From contig URJY01000028.1 of NCBI GenBank assembly GCA_900548275.1, positions 1 to 28,055 of the forward strand: a DNA stretch of 28,055 bases, read 5' to 3'. The translations under genes and the position numbers were made by a program. The notes beneath the pieces are model-generated. The model saw only the letters and a list, made by a program, of their open reading frames with translations. It was not told the DNA's origin and made no database searches. This document shows, in pieces, positions 15,757 through 21,773 of the stretch (position 1 is the first letter of the stretch; every line of letters starts with the position of its first letter). The DNA is from an uncultured Opitutales bacterium (lineage in GTDB: Bacteria > Verrucomicrobiota > Verrucomicrobiia > Opitutales > Intestinicryptomonadaceae).

Positions 15757-17406
15757 TTAGATGGGCTTGTCGGGATTTACCACCAGAGTAAAGTCGAACT
15801 TCAAAATCCGCGGATTCGACGGGTCGGTGCGGACGTTCGAGTAGTCCTTGATGAACGACGAGCTCTTGAAGGAATCGAGCAGTTTGTTGATGCGTTCGAT
15901 TGCCTTGTTCGTGTCGTACGCCGTGGGATCGTCGGGGTTTACGTCGCGCAGAAGCAGGCGACCCGTAAGCTCCAGATTGTACTTCGGGTTTTTGCCGTCG
16001 GTGGAGCGGACAACACGCAGGTTGTCGAGCCACACGTCTTTTTGTTCCATCAGCTTCTGTTCGATGTCGATGAACAGGTTTATCCAGTTCGACTTCGATT
16101 TCGCCAAGCCTTCGAGACCCGCTATCTTTGCCGATATTTCCTTTACCGCCCGTTGGTTCTTCTCGAAATCTTCGATGCGCTTTTCGATGACGGGCGTTTT
16201 GTCCGCAAAGTCTTTCGCATACGCCTTGTCGGTGGAGATTGCCTTTTCGACAAAAAGGAACGGCGGGATTGCCGATGCAGCCAGAATTGCCGCGCCCAAG
16301 AGCATAAGCGGGCGTTTCGCCGCGAATGCGGCTTCGTCGACAATGTGTTTGGGCAGAAGGTTTACGCCCATTGCGCCCTGAACGGTCATCGCCGCGGCTT
16401 CGCCAACGAGTTCGCTCATCTGTTGGGCGCAAGCCAAGAGCAGACCCTGATTTACTTTAGACGAAACCGAAACGTTCGAAAGTGCGTCGAGGAATTCCAC
16501 GTCCATCTTCTGGTCTTCCGCCAGATGTTCGGCAAGGGACGGCAGAAGCGAGCCCCTGCCCGTAAGGTAGATTTTCTTCGGAGCGGCTACGCGCCCAGTT
16601 CTGCGGTAGTTGAGGATTGAGCGTTTTACCTCCAAGCTGATTCTCTGGATGACGCTCTTTGCGCTTGCCGTGAAATGTTCCGTCGCGCTCGAGGCTGTCG
16701 AAGACATTTCGATTTCCTCATTGTCTTTGAAGTAGCGGCGTTTGAGTTCCTCGGCGAGTTCGAAACTCTGCCCCATCGAGTCGGCGATGGACTGTGTGAG
16801 AGCGTTGCCGCCGACGGGAATGCTTCGCGCGAACAAGCCGTCGTCGCGGACGATGAGCATATTCGAGAAGCGCGCGCCTACGTTGAGGATTACAACGTCG
16901 CTTTCGAGACCGCAATATTTCCAAGTGTTGTATTCAAGAATCGACGAAGCTTCGATTGCCGTAGGGATGATTCCCACGCTCGAGAGTGCCTCGCAGAGGG
17001 CGTCGGCTACGTCCGCCTTCATCGACGCGAGGAAAATTTCGCTTTCAACGCCGTCGTCGGATATAATCTGGTAGTCCCACGTTACCTCGGAAATCGGGTA
17101 CGGGATGTTCTTTTCCGCCTCGAAAGAGATTACCTCTTTCTGGCGCGACACTTCTACGTGCGGAATCTTGATTGTCTTGGTCAGCAGCAGCGTCGACGGG
17201 GCGATTACCGTTGCCTTGCCCGAGACATTCATAGATTTGAGGGTTGAACGCAATGCATCGAGCCAATTTTCCTGTACCGAATAGTCGTAGGATAGCTCCT
17301 GCATTTTAAAGTCTTCAAGCACAAGCCTGCCGCCTTGCGCGGAAAATCTCGCCGCCGCGACGTGCGTTGCCTGACAATTTATGATGAGCTTGGATTTTGG
17401 AGTCAT
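15757..17406 (-). CDS. PilM-PilN fusion, inner-membrane pilus assembly protein (Amuc_1101-like)
   Basis: A 549-residue protein joining two normally separate parts. Residues 1-340 are PilM, an actin/FtsA-like ATPase fold: KTIKIPHVEVSRQKEVISFEAEKNIPYP near 77-104, the phosphate loops ILNVGARFSNMLIV (173-186) and YLTGRGSLLPSLAEHL. At 348-352 comes VNLLP, the short motif by which PilN docks onto PilM. Then a membrane helix (about 366-386), a coiled coil (390-440) and a PilN-like periplasmic domain to the end. The fusion fixes the usual PilM:PilN pairing at 1:1. The start at 17406 follows AGAGAAAG, downstream of a terminator, so it begins a new transcript or depends on read-through. Confidence 0.85.
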   Translation of the reverse strand: MTPKSKLIINCQATHVAAARFSAQGGRLVLEDFKMQELSYDYSVQENWLDALRSTLKSMNVSGKATVIAPSTLLLTKTIKIPHVEVSRQKEVISFEAEKNIPYPISEVTWDYQIISDDGVESEIFLASMKADVADALCEALSSVGIIPTAIEASSILEYNTWKYCGLESDVVILNVGARFSNMLIVRDDGLFARSIPVGGNALTQSIADSMGQSFELAEELKRRYFKDNEEIEMSSTASSATEHFTASAKSVIQRISLEVKRSILNYRRTGRVAAPKKIYLTGRGSLLPSLAEHLAEDQKMDVEFLDALSNVSVSSKVNQGLLLACAQQMSELVGEAAAMTVQGAMGVNLLPKHIVDEAAFAAKRPLMLLGAAILAASAIPPFLFVEKAISTDKAYAKDFADKTPVIEKRIEDFEKNQRAVKEISAKIAGLEGLAKSKSNWINLFIDIEQKLMEQKDVWLDNLRVVRSTDGKNPKYNLELTGRLLLRDVNPDDPTAYDTNKAIERINKLLDSFKSSSFIKDYSNVRTDPSNPRILKFDFTLVVNPDKPI

Positions 17407-17492
17407 TTACTTTCTCTAAAGTGGAAACTGGGGTATTGGTCAAAAGTATCAAACTACTGCCGCCATAGTAAAGCAATTTTTTCAAATTGGAG

Positions 17493-17529
17493 AAAAAAAC
17501 GCATCGGGCGGCAAGCGCGTCGCCCGATG
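17493..17529 (-). terminator. Terminator between the Amuc_1102-like gene and the PilM-PilN gene
   Basis: CATCGGGCG (17502-17510) pairs with CGCCCGATG (17521-17529) over a 10-nt loop, followed on the minus strand by CGTTTTTTT. It lies 9 nt after the upstream gene's stop codon, so the first gene is at least partly transcribed apart from the rest. The remaining 17407-17492 is leader sequence with no convincing promoter match. Confidence 0.82.
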
Positions 17530-17538
17530 TTTTGCCAA

Positions 17539-18210
17539 CTACTTGGTTTGCAGGTAGGTGGGGATGCCCTTTGCGTTGTCGTATTCGAACTTCTGCACGT
17601 TGTAGGGCGTTTGCGGAAGCGTCATAAGCACGTTTTCGTTCGCCGCCGACGCGCTCTGTACCAATTTCTGGTAGCTGTCGTAGACCTTTTTGGGGTCGCC
17701 CGCCTTGACGATTGACGCCGAAAGCAGTGTCTTGAGGTTTTCGCGGGTCAGTGCCACCGCCGCACCGTTTGCCGTAAGTTCGATGCTGTATGCGAACGGC
17801 TCTTTCGACAGGCGGTAGATGTTGTACGCCTCCGACGGAATGTAGAAGACGACGGGCGTTTTCGCGTTCACTTTCAGCGCGAAAAGGCGTGCCTTGTTCT
17901 TCAAGACTATCATATTTTCGGGCTTCATGCGTTCCGACTTCTTCGCCTTCTGGTCGAAGTAGACAAGGGTCAGAGTGATTTCAACGTCGCGAATCCAGTC
18001 CTTATTGAATGCCTTTTTGTCGGGGTTTTCGTTGCCCGAAAGTTCCACCATAATGCGCGTCCACTGTCCCGACGACGACGGTATGTCTTGCGCCGAAAGT
18101 TTTCTGAATTCGATTTTACTTACCGACACGGGGTCTTGCGCCGAAAATACAAGTGTGGGCAGTGCCAACACCGCAAACAAAGTAGTTAACAAACGTTTCA
18201 TTGATTTCAT
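17539..18210 (-). CDS. Amuc_1102-like exported protein, head of the pilus-like cluster
   Basis: A 223-residue exported protein. The signal peptide (KRLLTTLFAVLALPTLVFSA) ends near residue 24; the mature part is beta-rich, with DWIRDVEITLTLVYFDQKAKK and FYIPSEAYNIYRLSKEPFAYSIELTANG and no motif I recognise. The size and place match Amuc_1102 at the edge of the Akkermansia locus. I start at ATG 18210 (a second ATG is three codons later); the frame stays open for 142 more codons upstream, but that stretch reads through the hairpin-repeat tract and has no signal-peptide logic. It is separated from the PilM-PilN gene by a terminator. Its role is unknown; it is probably periplasmic. Confidence 0.65.
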   Translation of the reverse strand: MKSMKRLLTTLFAVLALPTLVFSAQDPVSVSKIEFRKLSAQDIPSSSGQWTRIMVELSGNENPDKKAFNKDWIRDVEITLTLVYFDQKAKKSERMKPENMIVLKNKARLFALKVNAKTPVVFYIPSEAYNIYRLSKEPFAYSIELTANGAAVALTRENLKTLLSASIVKAGDPKKVYDSYQKLVQSASAANENVLMTLPQTPYNVQKFEYDNAKGIPTYLQTK

Positions 18211-18315
18211 AGAAAAATTAAAAGCCCCCCAACCCCAAACGTCAACAAAAAAACGAGGGCGAAGCAAAGGCGAAGCCCTTGACGGACGGAACTTCGTTCC
18301 TTTCTGTGATGCCTC

Positions 18316-18335
18316 GCGGCAACTATAGTTGCCGC
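18316..18335. repeat. 20-bp perfect palindrome, copy 1
   Basis: GCGGCAACTATAGTTGCCGC, identical to 27901-27920. Both copies are preceded by TGTGATGC-Y-TC and followed by at least four T. As RNA it folds to an 8-bp stem with a TATA loop. Confidence 0.9.
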
Positions 18336-18418
18336 TTTTGTGGATAAGTCCGCATTGGCTTTGCCAATGGCTTCGGGTGTTCGAACTTAATTTGGTAATT
18401 TCCGAAACCTGTTTTTTT

Positions 18419-18443
18419 AATGAAAAATGAATAATGAATAATT
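18419..18443. repeat. Heptamer array (ATGAAWA units)
   Basis: Three to four tandem seven-base units, ATGAAAA ATGAATA ATGAATA, ending ATT. The same array recurs at 18691-18724 on the other strand and at 28000-28028. Confidence 0.85.
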
Positions 18444-18602
18444 GGGGCGCATTTGCGCCCTCGACACCCGCAGGCGCATTTTTTTTGTTTTTATAGTCTA
18501 CTTGGAGTTTGCGGGTAATTCGAGCTTTTAAAGCGAAACAACACACGCCATTTTCCATACATCGGCAATATCTATCATCCAAGCCACCCACCGAAACAAA
18601 GT

Positions 18603-18662
18603 ACAACACCAGTGCGACAATAGGGTTTGCCCGCAAAGCGGAGCAAACCCTTATAGTGTTGT
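18603..18662. repeat. Nested hairpin with GGGTTTGC arms
   Basis: Outer arms ACAACAC (18603-18609) and GTGTTGT (18656-18662); inner arms GGGTTTGC (18623-18630) and GCAAACCC (18643-18650) with CCG/CGG inside around CAAAG. The inner element recurs at 28030-28055 in the opposite orientation, cut by the window end. Confidence 0.8.
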
Positions 18663-18664
18663 TC

Positions 18665-18692
18665 TTTTTGCGTCTATTTATAAACGCAAAAA
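18665..18692 (+). repeat. Conserved-loop hairpin, copy A
   Basis: Stem TTTTTGCGT with ACGCAAAAA, loop CTATTTATAA. Belongs to the four-member family with a TATA-rich loop (see copies B, C and D). Confidence 0.75.
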
Positions 18693-18724
18693 TTCATTCA
18701 TTATTCATTTTTCATTATTCATTC
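18691..18724 (-). repeat. Heptamer array, second copy
   Basis: Tandem seven-base units of the ATTCATT/CATTATT/CATTTTT type, the reverse complement of the ATGAAWA array at 18419. It joins hairpin A to the 23-nt shared unit. Confidence 0.8.
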
Positions 18725-18743
18725 TACAGCTCCTACCGTCGCG
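18721..18743 (-). repeat. 23-nt unit of the composite repeat, copy 1
   Basis: Read on the minus strand it begins CGCGACGGTAGGAGCTG and ends TAGAAT; it is identical to 27977-27999 on the plus strand. In both places a heptamer array follows directly and CAAGAA lies just before it. Confidence 0.88.
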
Positions 18744-18756
18744 ATTCTTGTTGTTC

Positions 18757-18783
18757 TTTCAGCGTCTATCATAAACGCCGAAA
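18757..18783 (+). repeat. Conserved-loop hairpin, copy B
   Basis: TTTC-A-GCGT pairs with ACGC-C-GAAA (one A/C mismatch), loop CTATCATAA, followed by an ATTCATT unit as copies A and C are. Confidence 0.65.
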
Positions 18784-18790
18784 TTCATTC

Positions 18791-18817
18791 TTTTGGCGTT
18801 ATAAATGTACGCCAAAA
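18791..18817 (-). repeat. Conserved-loop hairpin, copy C
   Basis: Perfect stem TTTTGGCGT/ACGCCAAAA; read on the minus strand the loop is ACATTTATA, the same as in copy D. Confidence 0.75.
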
Positions 18818-18824
18818 TTCATCA

Positions 18825-18853
18825 TTGACACAAATCCGCCCGCGGGTTCAATA
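18825..18853 (+). promoter_or_regulatory. Possible promoter of the SGNH hydrolase gene
   Basis: TTGACA at 18825-18830 and a weak -10-like TCAATA at 18848-18853, 17 bases apart. The start codon is only 11 nt further on, which would give an almost leaderless mRNA; no Shine-Dalgarno is present, which is consistent with that. Confidence 0.33.
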
Positions 18854-18864
18854 GCTCGACGTAT

Positions 18865-19521
18865 ATGAAAACCGTAAATATTCTCGGGGTGTGTTTTGCG
18901 TTTTTGGCATTGTTCGGAAATCTTTTCGCCGAAGAATCCGCCGAAAAAATCAGGGTTGCCTGCGTCGGCGACAGCATAACTTTCGGCGACCAAGTAAAGC
19001 AGCGCGCGGAAAATTGTTATCCCGCCGTGCTCGGGCGCGCGCTCGGCGACAAATATGACGTGCGCAATTTCGGCGCGTGCGGCGCGTCCGCCTCGAGAAG
19101 CGCGTGGCACAATTATTGGAAGCTTAAGGAATTCAAGGCGTCGCTCGAGTTCAACCCGAACATCGTAATCATAATGTTCGGCACAAACGACACCAACCCG
19201 AAAAATTGGCAGCGGACGCAAAAGACAATCACAAAGGCGTTCAACGAGCTTATCGACACCTACTCCGCGCTCGAGACAAAGCCGAAAATCTATCTTTGTC
19301 TGCCCGTCGAATGTTTCGGCAGTAAATATGCCGACGAAGCGTGCCTGAAGATTGTCAGAAAGGAAATAAGGGCGGTCGCAAAGGCGCGCGGAATCGAAAT
19401 CATCAATATGTACTCCGCGCTGAAAGGCAGAAAAGAGCTTTTCCCCGACAACCTGCACCCCAATGCCGAAGGCGCAAGGATAATGGCCGAAAAAGTCTTC
19501 AAAAAAATCGCGGCGCAATGA
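18865..19521 (+). CDS. Exported SGNH hydrolase
   Basis: A 218-residue secreted esterase-like protein with a signal peptide ending near residue 22 (LALFGNLFA-EE). SGNH blocks: GDSITFG with nucleophile Ser37, the GACGAS glycine block (70-75), GTND at 106-109, and D195-NL-H198 (DNLHPNAEG), giving the full catalytic set. It resembles small acetylesterases acting on glycans. It is not a close copy of the hydrolase at 7028: the loops differ and it is 57 residues shorter. Its stop overlaps the next gene's start by 4 nt (ATGA), so the two proteins are translationally coupled. Confidence 0.82.
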   Translation: MKTVNILGVCFAFLALFGNLFAEESAEKIRVACVGDSITFGDQVKQRAENCYPAVLGRALGDKYDVRNFGACGASASRSAWHNYWKLKEFKASLEFNPNIVIIMFGTNDTNPKNWQRTQKTITKAFNELIDTYSALETKPKIYLCLPVECFGSKYADEACLKIVRKEIRAVAKARGIEIINMYSALKGRKELFPDNLHPNAEGARIMAEKVFKKIAAQ

Positions 19522-19907
19522 CGTCGCGCCTTATATTTCCCGAGACTCGGCACGCATTGCGGGGCGCGGCAATACTCGCCTGCATTTTCCTCTCGATGCC
19601 GTTTCTCGAAGGATACCCGTTTTTGTTTGCGCTGAAGTTCGGCTCGATTGCGTTCTGTTCGGCATTTGTCGGATTTCTCGCGCTCTTCCATTCCTATTTC
19701 ATAACGGTTTCGGCTGACAGGATAACATTCTTCCAATTTTTTCTGCCTCTCGGGATATTCAAGAAATCCGAAATCAAGTCTATGAAAATGCTCCCGTTCG
19801 CGAAGCTGCAAATCGTCGAAAAACACAGCGGAAGGCGCGAATTTTCCGTACGGTTTTTCGACGAAAACACAATCCGCGCGTTAATCCGCGATTTCGGGCA
19901 AAAATAG
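19518..19907 (+). CDS. Small membrane protein with a PH-like tail
   Basis: A 129-residue protein, not recognised as a named family. The first ~60 residues hold two hydrophobic segments (ALRGAAILACIFLSMPFLEG and IAFCSAFVGFLALFHSYFITV). The rest is a short beta-rich cytosolic part (SADRITFFQFFLPLGIFKKSEIKSMKMLPF..) of the kind seen in bacterial PH-like membrane proteins, where the strand order ITF-..-KKSEIKSM-..-IVEKH is typical. The true start is ATG 19518, overlapping the SGNH stop; the open frame upstream is a shadow of that gene. Function unknown. Confidence 0.6.
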   Translation: MTSRLIFPETRHALRGAAILACIFLSMPFLEGYPFLFALKFGSIAFCSAFVGFLALFHSYFITVSADRITFFQFFLPLGIFKKSEIKSMKMLPFAKLQIVEKHSGRREFSVRFFDENTIRALIRDFGQK

Positions 19908-19925
19908 CATTCGGCAACTATCTAC

Positions 19926-19958
19926 AAAAAAGGCGCAGTCCGCAAGACCGCGCCTTTT
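19926..19958. terminator. Bidirectional terminator between two convergent genes
   Basis: AAAAGGCGC-A-GTC pairs with GAC-C-GCGCCTTTT with one A/C mismatch. It lies 19 nt after the small membrane protein and 22 nt beyond the DMT permease stop on the other strand, where a six-T tail follows. Confidence 0.82.
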
Positions 19959-19979
19959 CCGTTTCGGGCAATCCGCGCC

Positions 19980-20990
19980 CTATTTCGAAACAACCAATAT
20001 CGAAAGCCCCGCCAAGAAGAACACGAACATCAGCGCAAGCAGCGTATTTGTGCCTTTCGGCGCACCCTTGAACTCGCGCCAGATGAACACGCCCCAGAAT
20101 GCCGACACCATCGTCGCGCCCTGCCCCAAGCCGTATGCGAGCGCAGCCCCCGCTGCGTTTGCCGAGATGAAGCTCAGGCTTGTGCCCAAGCACCAAATCG
20201 AGCCGCCGAGAATGCCGACAAAGTGGAGTTTCGCGTTGCCGTCCCTAAAATACGACGCGTACGAAACGCTCTTGCCGCCGTCCACGGGAAACTTCATCGC
20301 AAGCGTGTTGAAAACGAAATTCGAAACCAGAATACCCGCCGCAAAAACGACCATTGCCGTGTACGGCGAAAGCTTGCCGCTCTCGAGAACCGCCCTGCCC
20401 GTCGACATATCGATATCGCCCATCGCCTCCGCGACGAAGCTGTAGAAAAAGCCCATCAGAAAGCCCGCCAGAGCCGAAACGGCAATGCCTTTTACCGTCG
20501 CGCCCTTGCCGCCGAGACGCTTGAACGCCAACGCGTCCACGACGATTGCAACGCAGATGAGCGCAACGCCCAAGCCGAGCATAACGGGGTTGCCGTCGGG
20601 CTTTGCCGCGTAGGTCGTAATGACGCCGAGCACAAGAGCCAAGCCGATTCCCACGGGGAACGCCACCGCGAGCCCCGCAATGTCTATCGCAATGACAAGC
20701 AGTATGTTCGAAAGATTGAAAATGATACCGCCTATCAATGCCGACAGAAGCCACTGCGAATCCGCCTGCGAAAGGTCTGCGAGAAAGCTTCTGCCGCCGT
20801 CGCCGAACGAGCCCATTGTAAACGCCATCAGAAGCGAAAACAGCAGAATGCCGATTGTGTAGTCCCAGTAGAAGAGCTGGAATTTCCAAGACTTGCTCGC
20901 CAGTTTTTGGGTATTGCCCCACGAGCCCCAGCATATCATCGTGATGATGCACATAACGACCGCAATCGGGTATGATGTCACAGTAATCAT
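19980..20990 (-). CDS. DMT-superfamily permease (ureide permease/GRP sugar transporter-like)
   Basis: A 336-residue inner-membrane protein with about ten hydrophobic segments and two EamA-like halves. The N-terminal MICWGSWGNTQKLASKSWKFQLFYWDYTIG is characteristic of the ureide permease/glucose-rhamnose group of the drug/metabolite transporter superfamily. The second half has SNFVFNTLAMKFPVDG and GALAYGLGQGATMVSAFWGVFIWREF. Ribose, glucose, rhamnose or nucleobase-like solutes are possible; the sequence does not decide. A strong Shine-Dalgarno (GAAGGAAA) precedes the start. It is monocistronic, with a terminator on each side. The 171 nt upstream (20991-21161) hold its leader and the terminator of the next gene. 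Confidence 0.75.
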   Translation of the reverse strand: MITVTSYPIAVVMCIITMICWGSWGNTQKLASKSWKFQLFYWDYTIGILLFSLLMAFTMGSFGDGGRSFLADLSQADSQWLLSALIGGIIFNLSNILLVIAIDIAGLAVAFPVGIGLALVLGVITTYAAKPDGNPVMLGLGVALICVAIVVDALAFKRLGGKGATVKGIAVSALAGFLMGFFYSFVAEAMGDIDMSTGRAVLESGKLSPYTAMVVFAAGILVSNFVFNTLAMKFPVDGGKSVSYASYFRDGNAKLHFVGILGGSIWCLGTSLSFISANAAGAALAYGLGQGATMVSAFWGVFIWREFKGAPKGTNTLLALMFVFFLAGLSILVVSK

Positions 20991-21103
20991 AATTTTTCCT
21001 TCGTTGTTGAATTAGATTTCGTAAAGGGAGGCGGGGGAAAAACATTCCCGCCGCCGCAGGAAAGTTAGTTTGTCCGTCGGGGAAAAGTCAATAGCATAAC
21101 GAC

Positions 21104-21137
21104 AAAAAAACGCGGGTTGGATGGAATCCAATCCGCG
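21104..21137 (-). terminator. Terminator of the Lys/Ala-tailed carbohydrate-binding-like gene
   Basis: CGCGGGTTGGAT (21111-21122) pairs with ATCCAATCCGCG (21126-21137) with one G-T wobble and a 3-nt loop, followed on the minus strand by seven T. Confidence 0.88.
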
Positions 21138-21161
21138 CGAAAATGTCGGGGAAATACCAAG

Positions 21162-21569
21162 TTAGAATGCGGGTCTGCAAATGACCGTATCGCCCGCCGC
21201 GACCGCGAGATTTTCGCCGTCCATCCACTGCGAGTCGTTCAGCAGAACCTTGAATTCAACCGAACCTTCGGGCACGAGCTGTTCCCAAAGCCATTCGTCT
21301 TCGCTTACGCTCTGCATAGGTACACCCTTGTTCCAATCGAGACTTCCGCCGAGTCCGCGAATGTAAAGCTGGTTACCCCAACCCGCGTCGAACTTTGCGA
21401 TTACGCGCGTGAGCTTGCCCTTGGGCGCGCTTTTTACCGCCTTCGATTCGACGCATTTCTTGGCTTTCGCCGCGCACTTTTTTTCCGCCGGTTTCTTTTC
21501 GGCTTTAACCGTTTTCACGGTTTTGGCGGCTTTGGCTGTTTTTGTCGTTGTCTTTTTTGTTGTCGGCAT
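21162..21569 (-). CDS. Histone-H1-like Lys/Ala tail fused to a carbohydrate-binding-like fold
   Basis: A 135-residue protein in two parts. Residues 1-52 are a Lys/Ala/Thr-rich basic tail (KKTTTKTAKAAKTVKT...) like bacterial histone-H1-type proteins, with two Cys (32, 39). Residues 53-135 are a compact beta domain, VIAKFDAGWGNQLYIRGLGG..W..G.....WLWEQLVP..VEFKVLLND..W..GEN, resembling the starch/glycogen-binding Ig-like fold (CBM20/CBM48 type). Start ATG 21569 follows AAAGGA by 6 nt; an upstream in-frame ATG lacks a ribosome site. It could link DNA or RNA to storage polysaccharide, or the tail may serve another purpose; function is not known to me. It is monocistronic with its own terminator. 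Confidence 0.68.
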   Translation of the reverse strand: MPTTKKTTTKTAKAAKTVKTVKAEKKPAEKKCAAKAKKCVESKAVKSAPKGKLTRVIAKFDAGWGNQLYIRGLGGSLDWNKGVPMQSVSEDEWLWEQLVPEGSVEFKVLLNDSQWMDGENLAVAAGDTVICRPAF

Positions 21570-21721
21570 TGTGTATCCTTTCATCAAAACGGACATAACT
21601 TCTCATGTCCATTCTCGTAAATTTTCGAGCATTGCGTTGTTAAGACAAGCATTTTTTTCGCAAAAAAATGCCCATACTTATTTTTATTTATTTTATCGGA
21701 ACAAACGCGTCCGACATAAAC

Positions 21722-21752
21722 AAAAAAGACCGACTTTTTCGAAGTCGGTCTT
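21722..21752 (-). terminator. Terminator of the SurA/PpiD-like gene
   Basis: AAGACCGACTT (21726-21736) pairs with AAGTCGGTCTT (21742-21752), followed on the minus strand by six T. The rest of 21570-21725 is AT-rich and holds no gene. Confidence 0.88.
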
Positions 21753-21773
21753 CCGCAATCAACTGCCTGCGGT

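Larger units (their letters stand above)
18211..18864. repeat. Gene-free tract rich in hairpins and heptamer repeats
   Basis: 654 nt with no credible gene. It holds, left to right: the palindrome at 18316-18335, a CATTGGC-TTT-GCCAATG hairpin (18353-18369), a heptamer array (18419-18443), a GGGCGC-ATTT-GCGCCC hairpin (18445-18460), a large nested hairpin (18603-18662), hairpin copy A (18665-18692), a second heptamer array (18691-18724), a 23-nt unit shared with the window end (18721-18743), and hairpin copies B and C. It separates two divergent genes and must hold both promoters. Confidence 0.85.

Noticed and set aside
18213..18226. A 14-mer AAAAATTAAAAGCC shared by the leaders of the Amuc_1102-like and SurA/PpiD-like genes (also 23408-23421)
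   Set aside because: An AT-rich 14-mer shared once in 28 kb is expected by chance; distances to the start codons differ.
18211..18636. N-terminal extension of the Amuc_1102-like gene
   Set aside because: The extra frame reads through hairpins and heptamer repeats and places a signal peptide in the middle of the protein.
18419..18724. CRISPR-like array
   Set aside because: The units are 7-base tandem repeats without spacers, and no cas genes are present.
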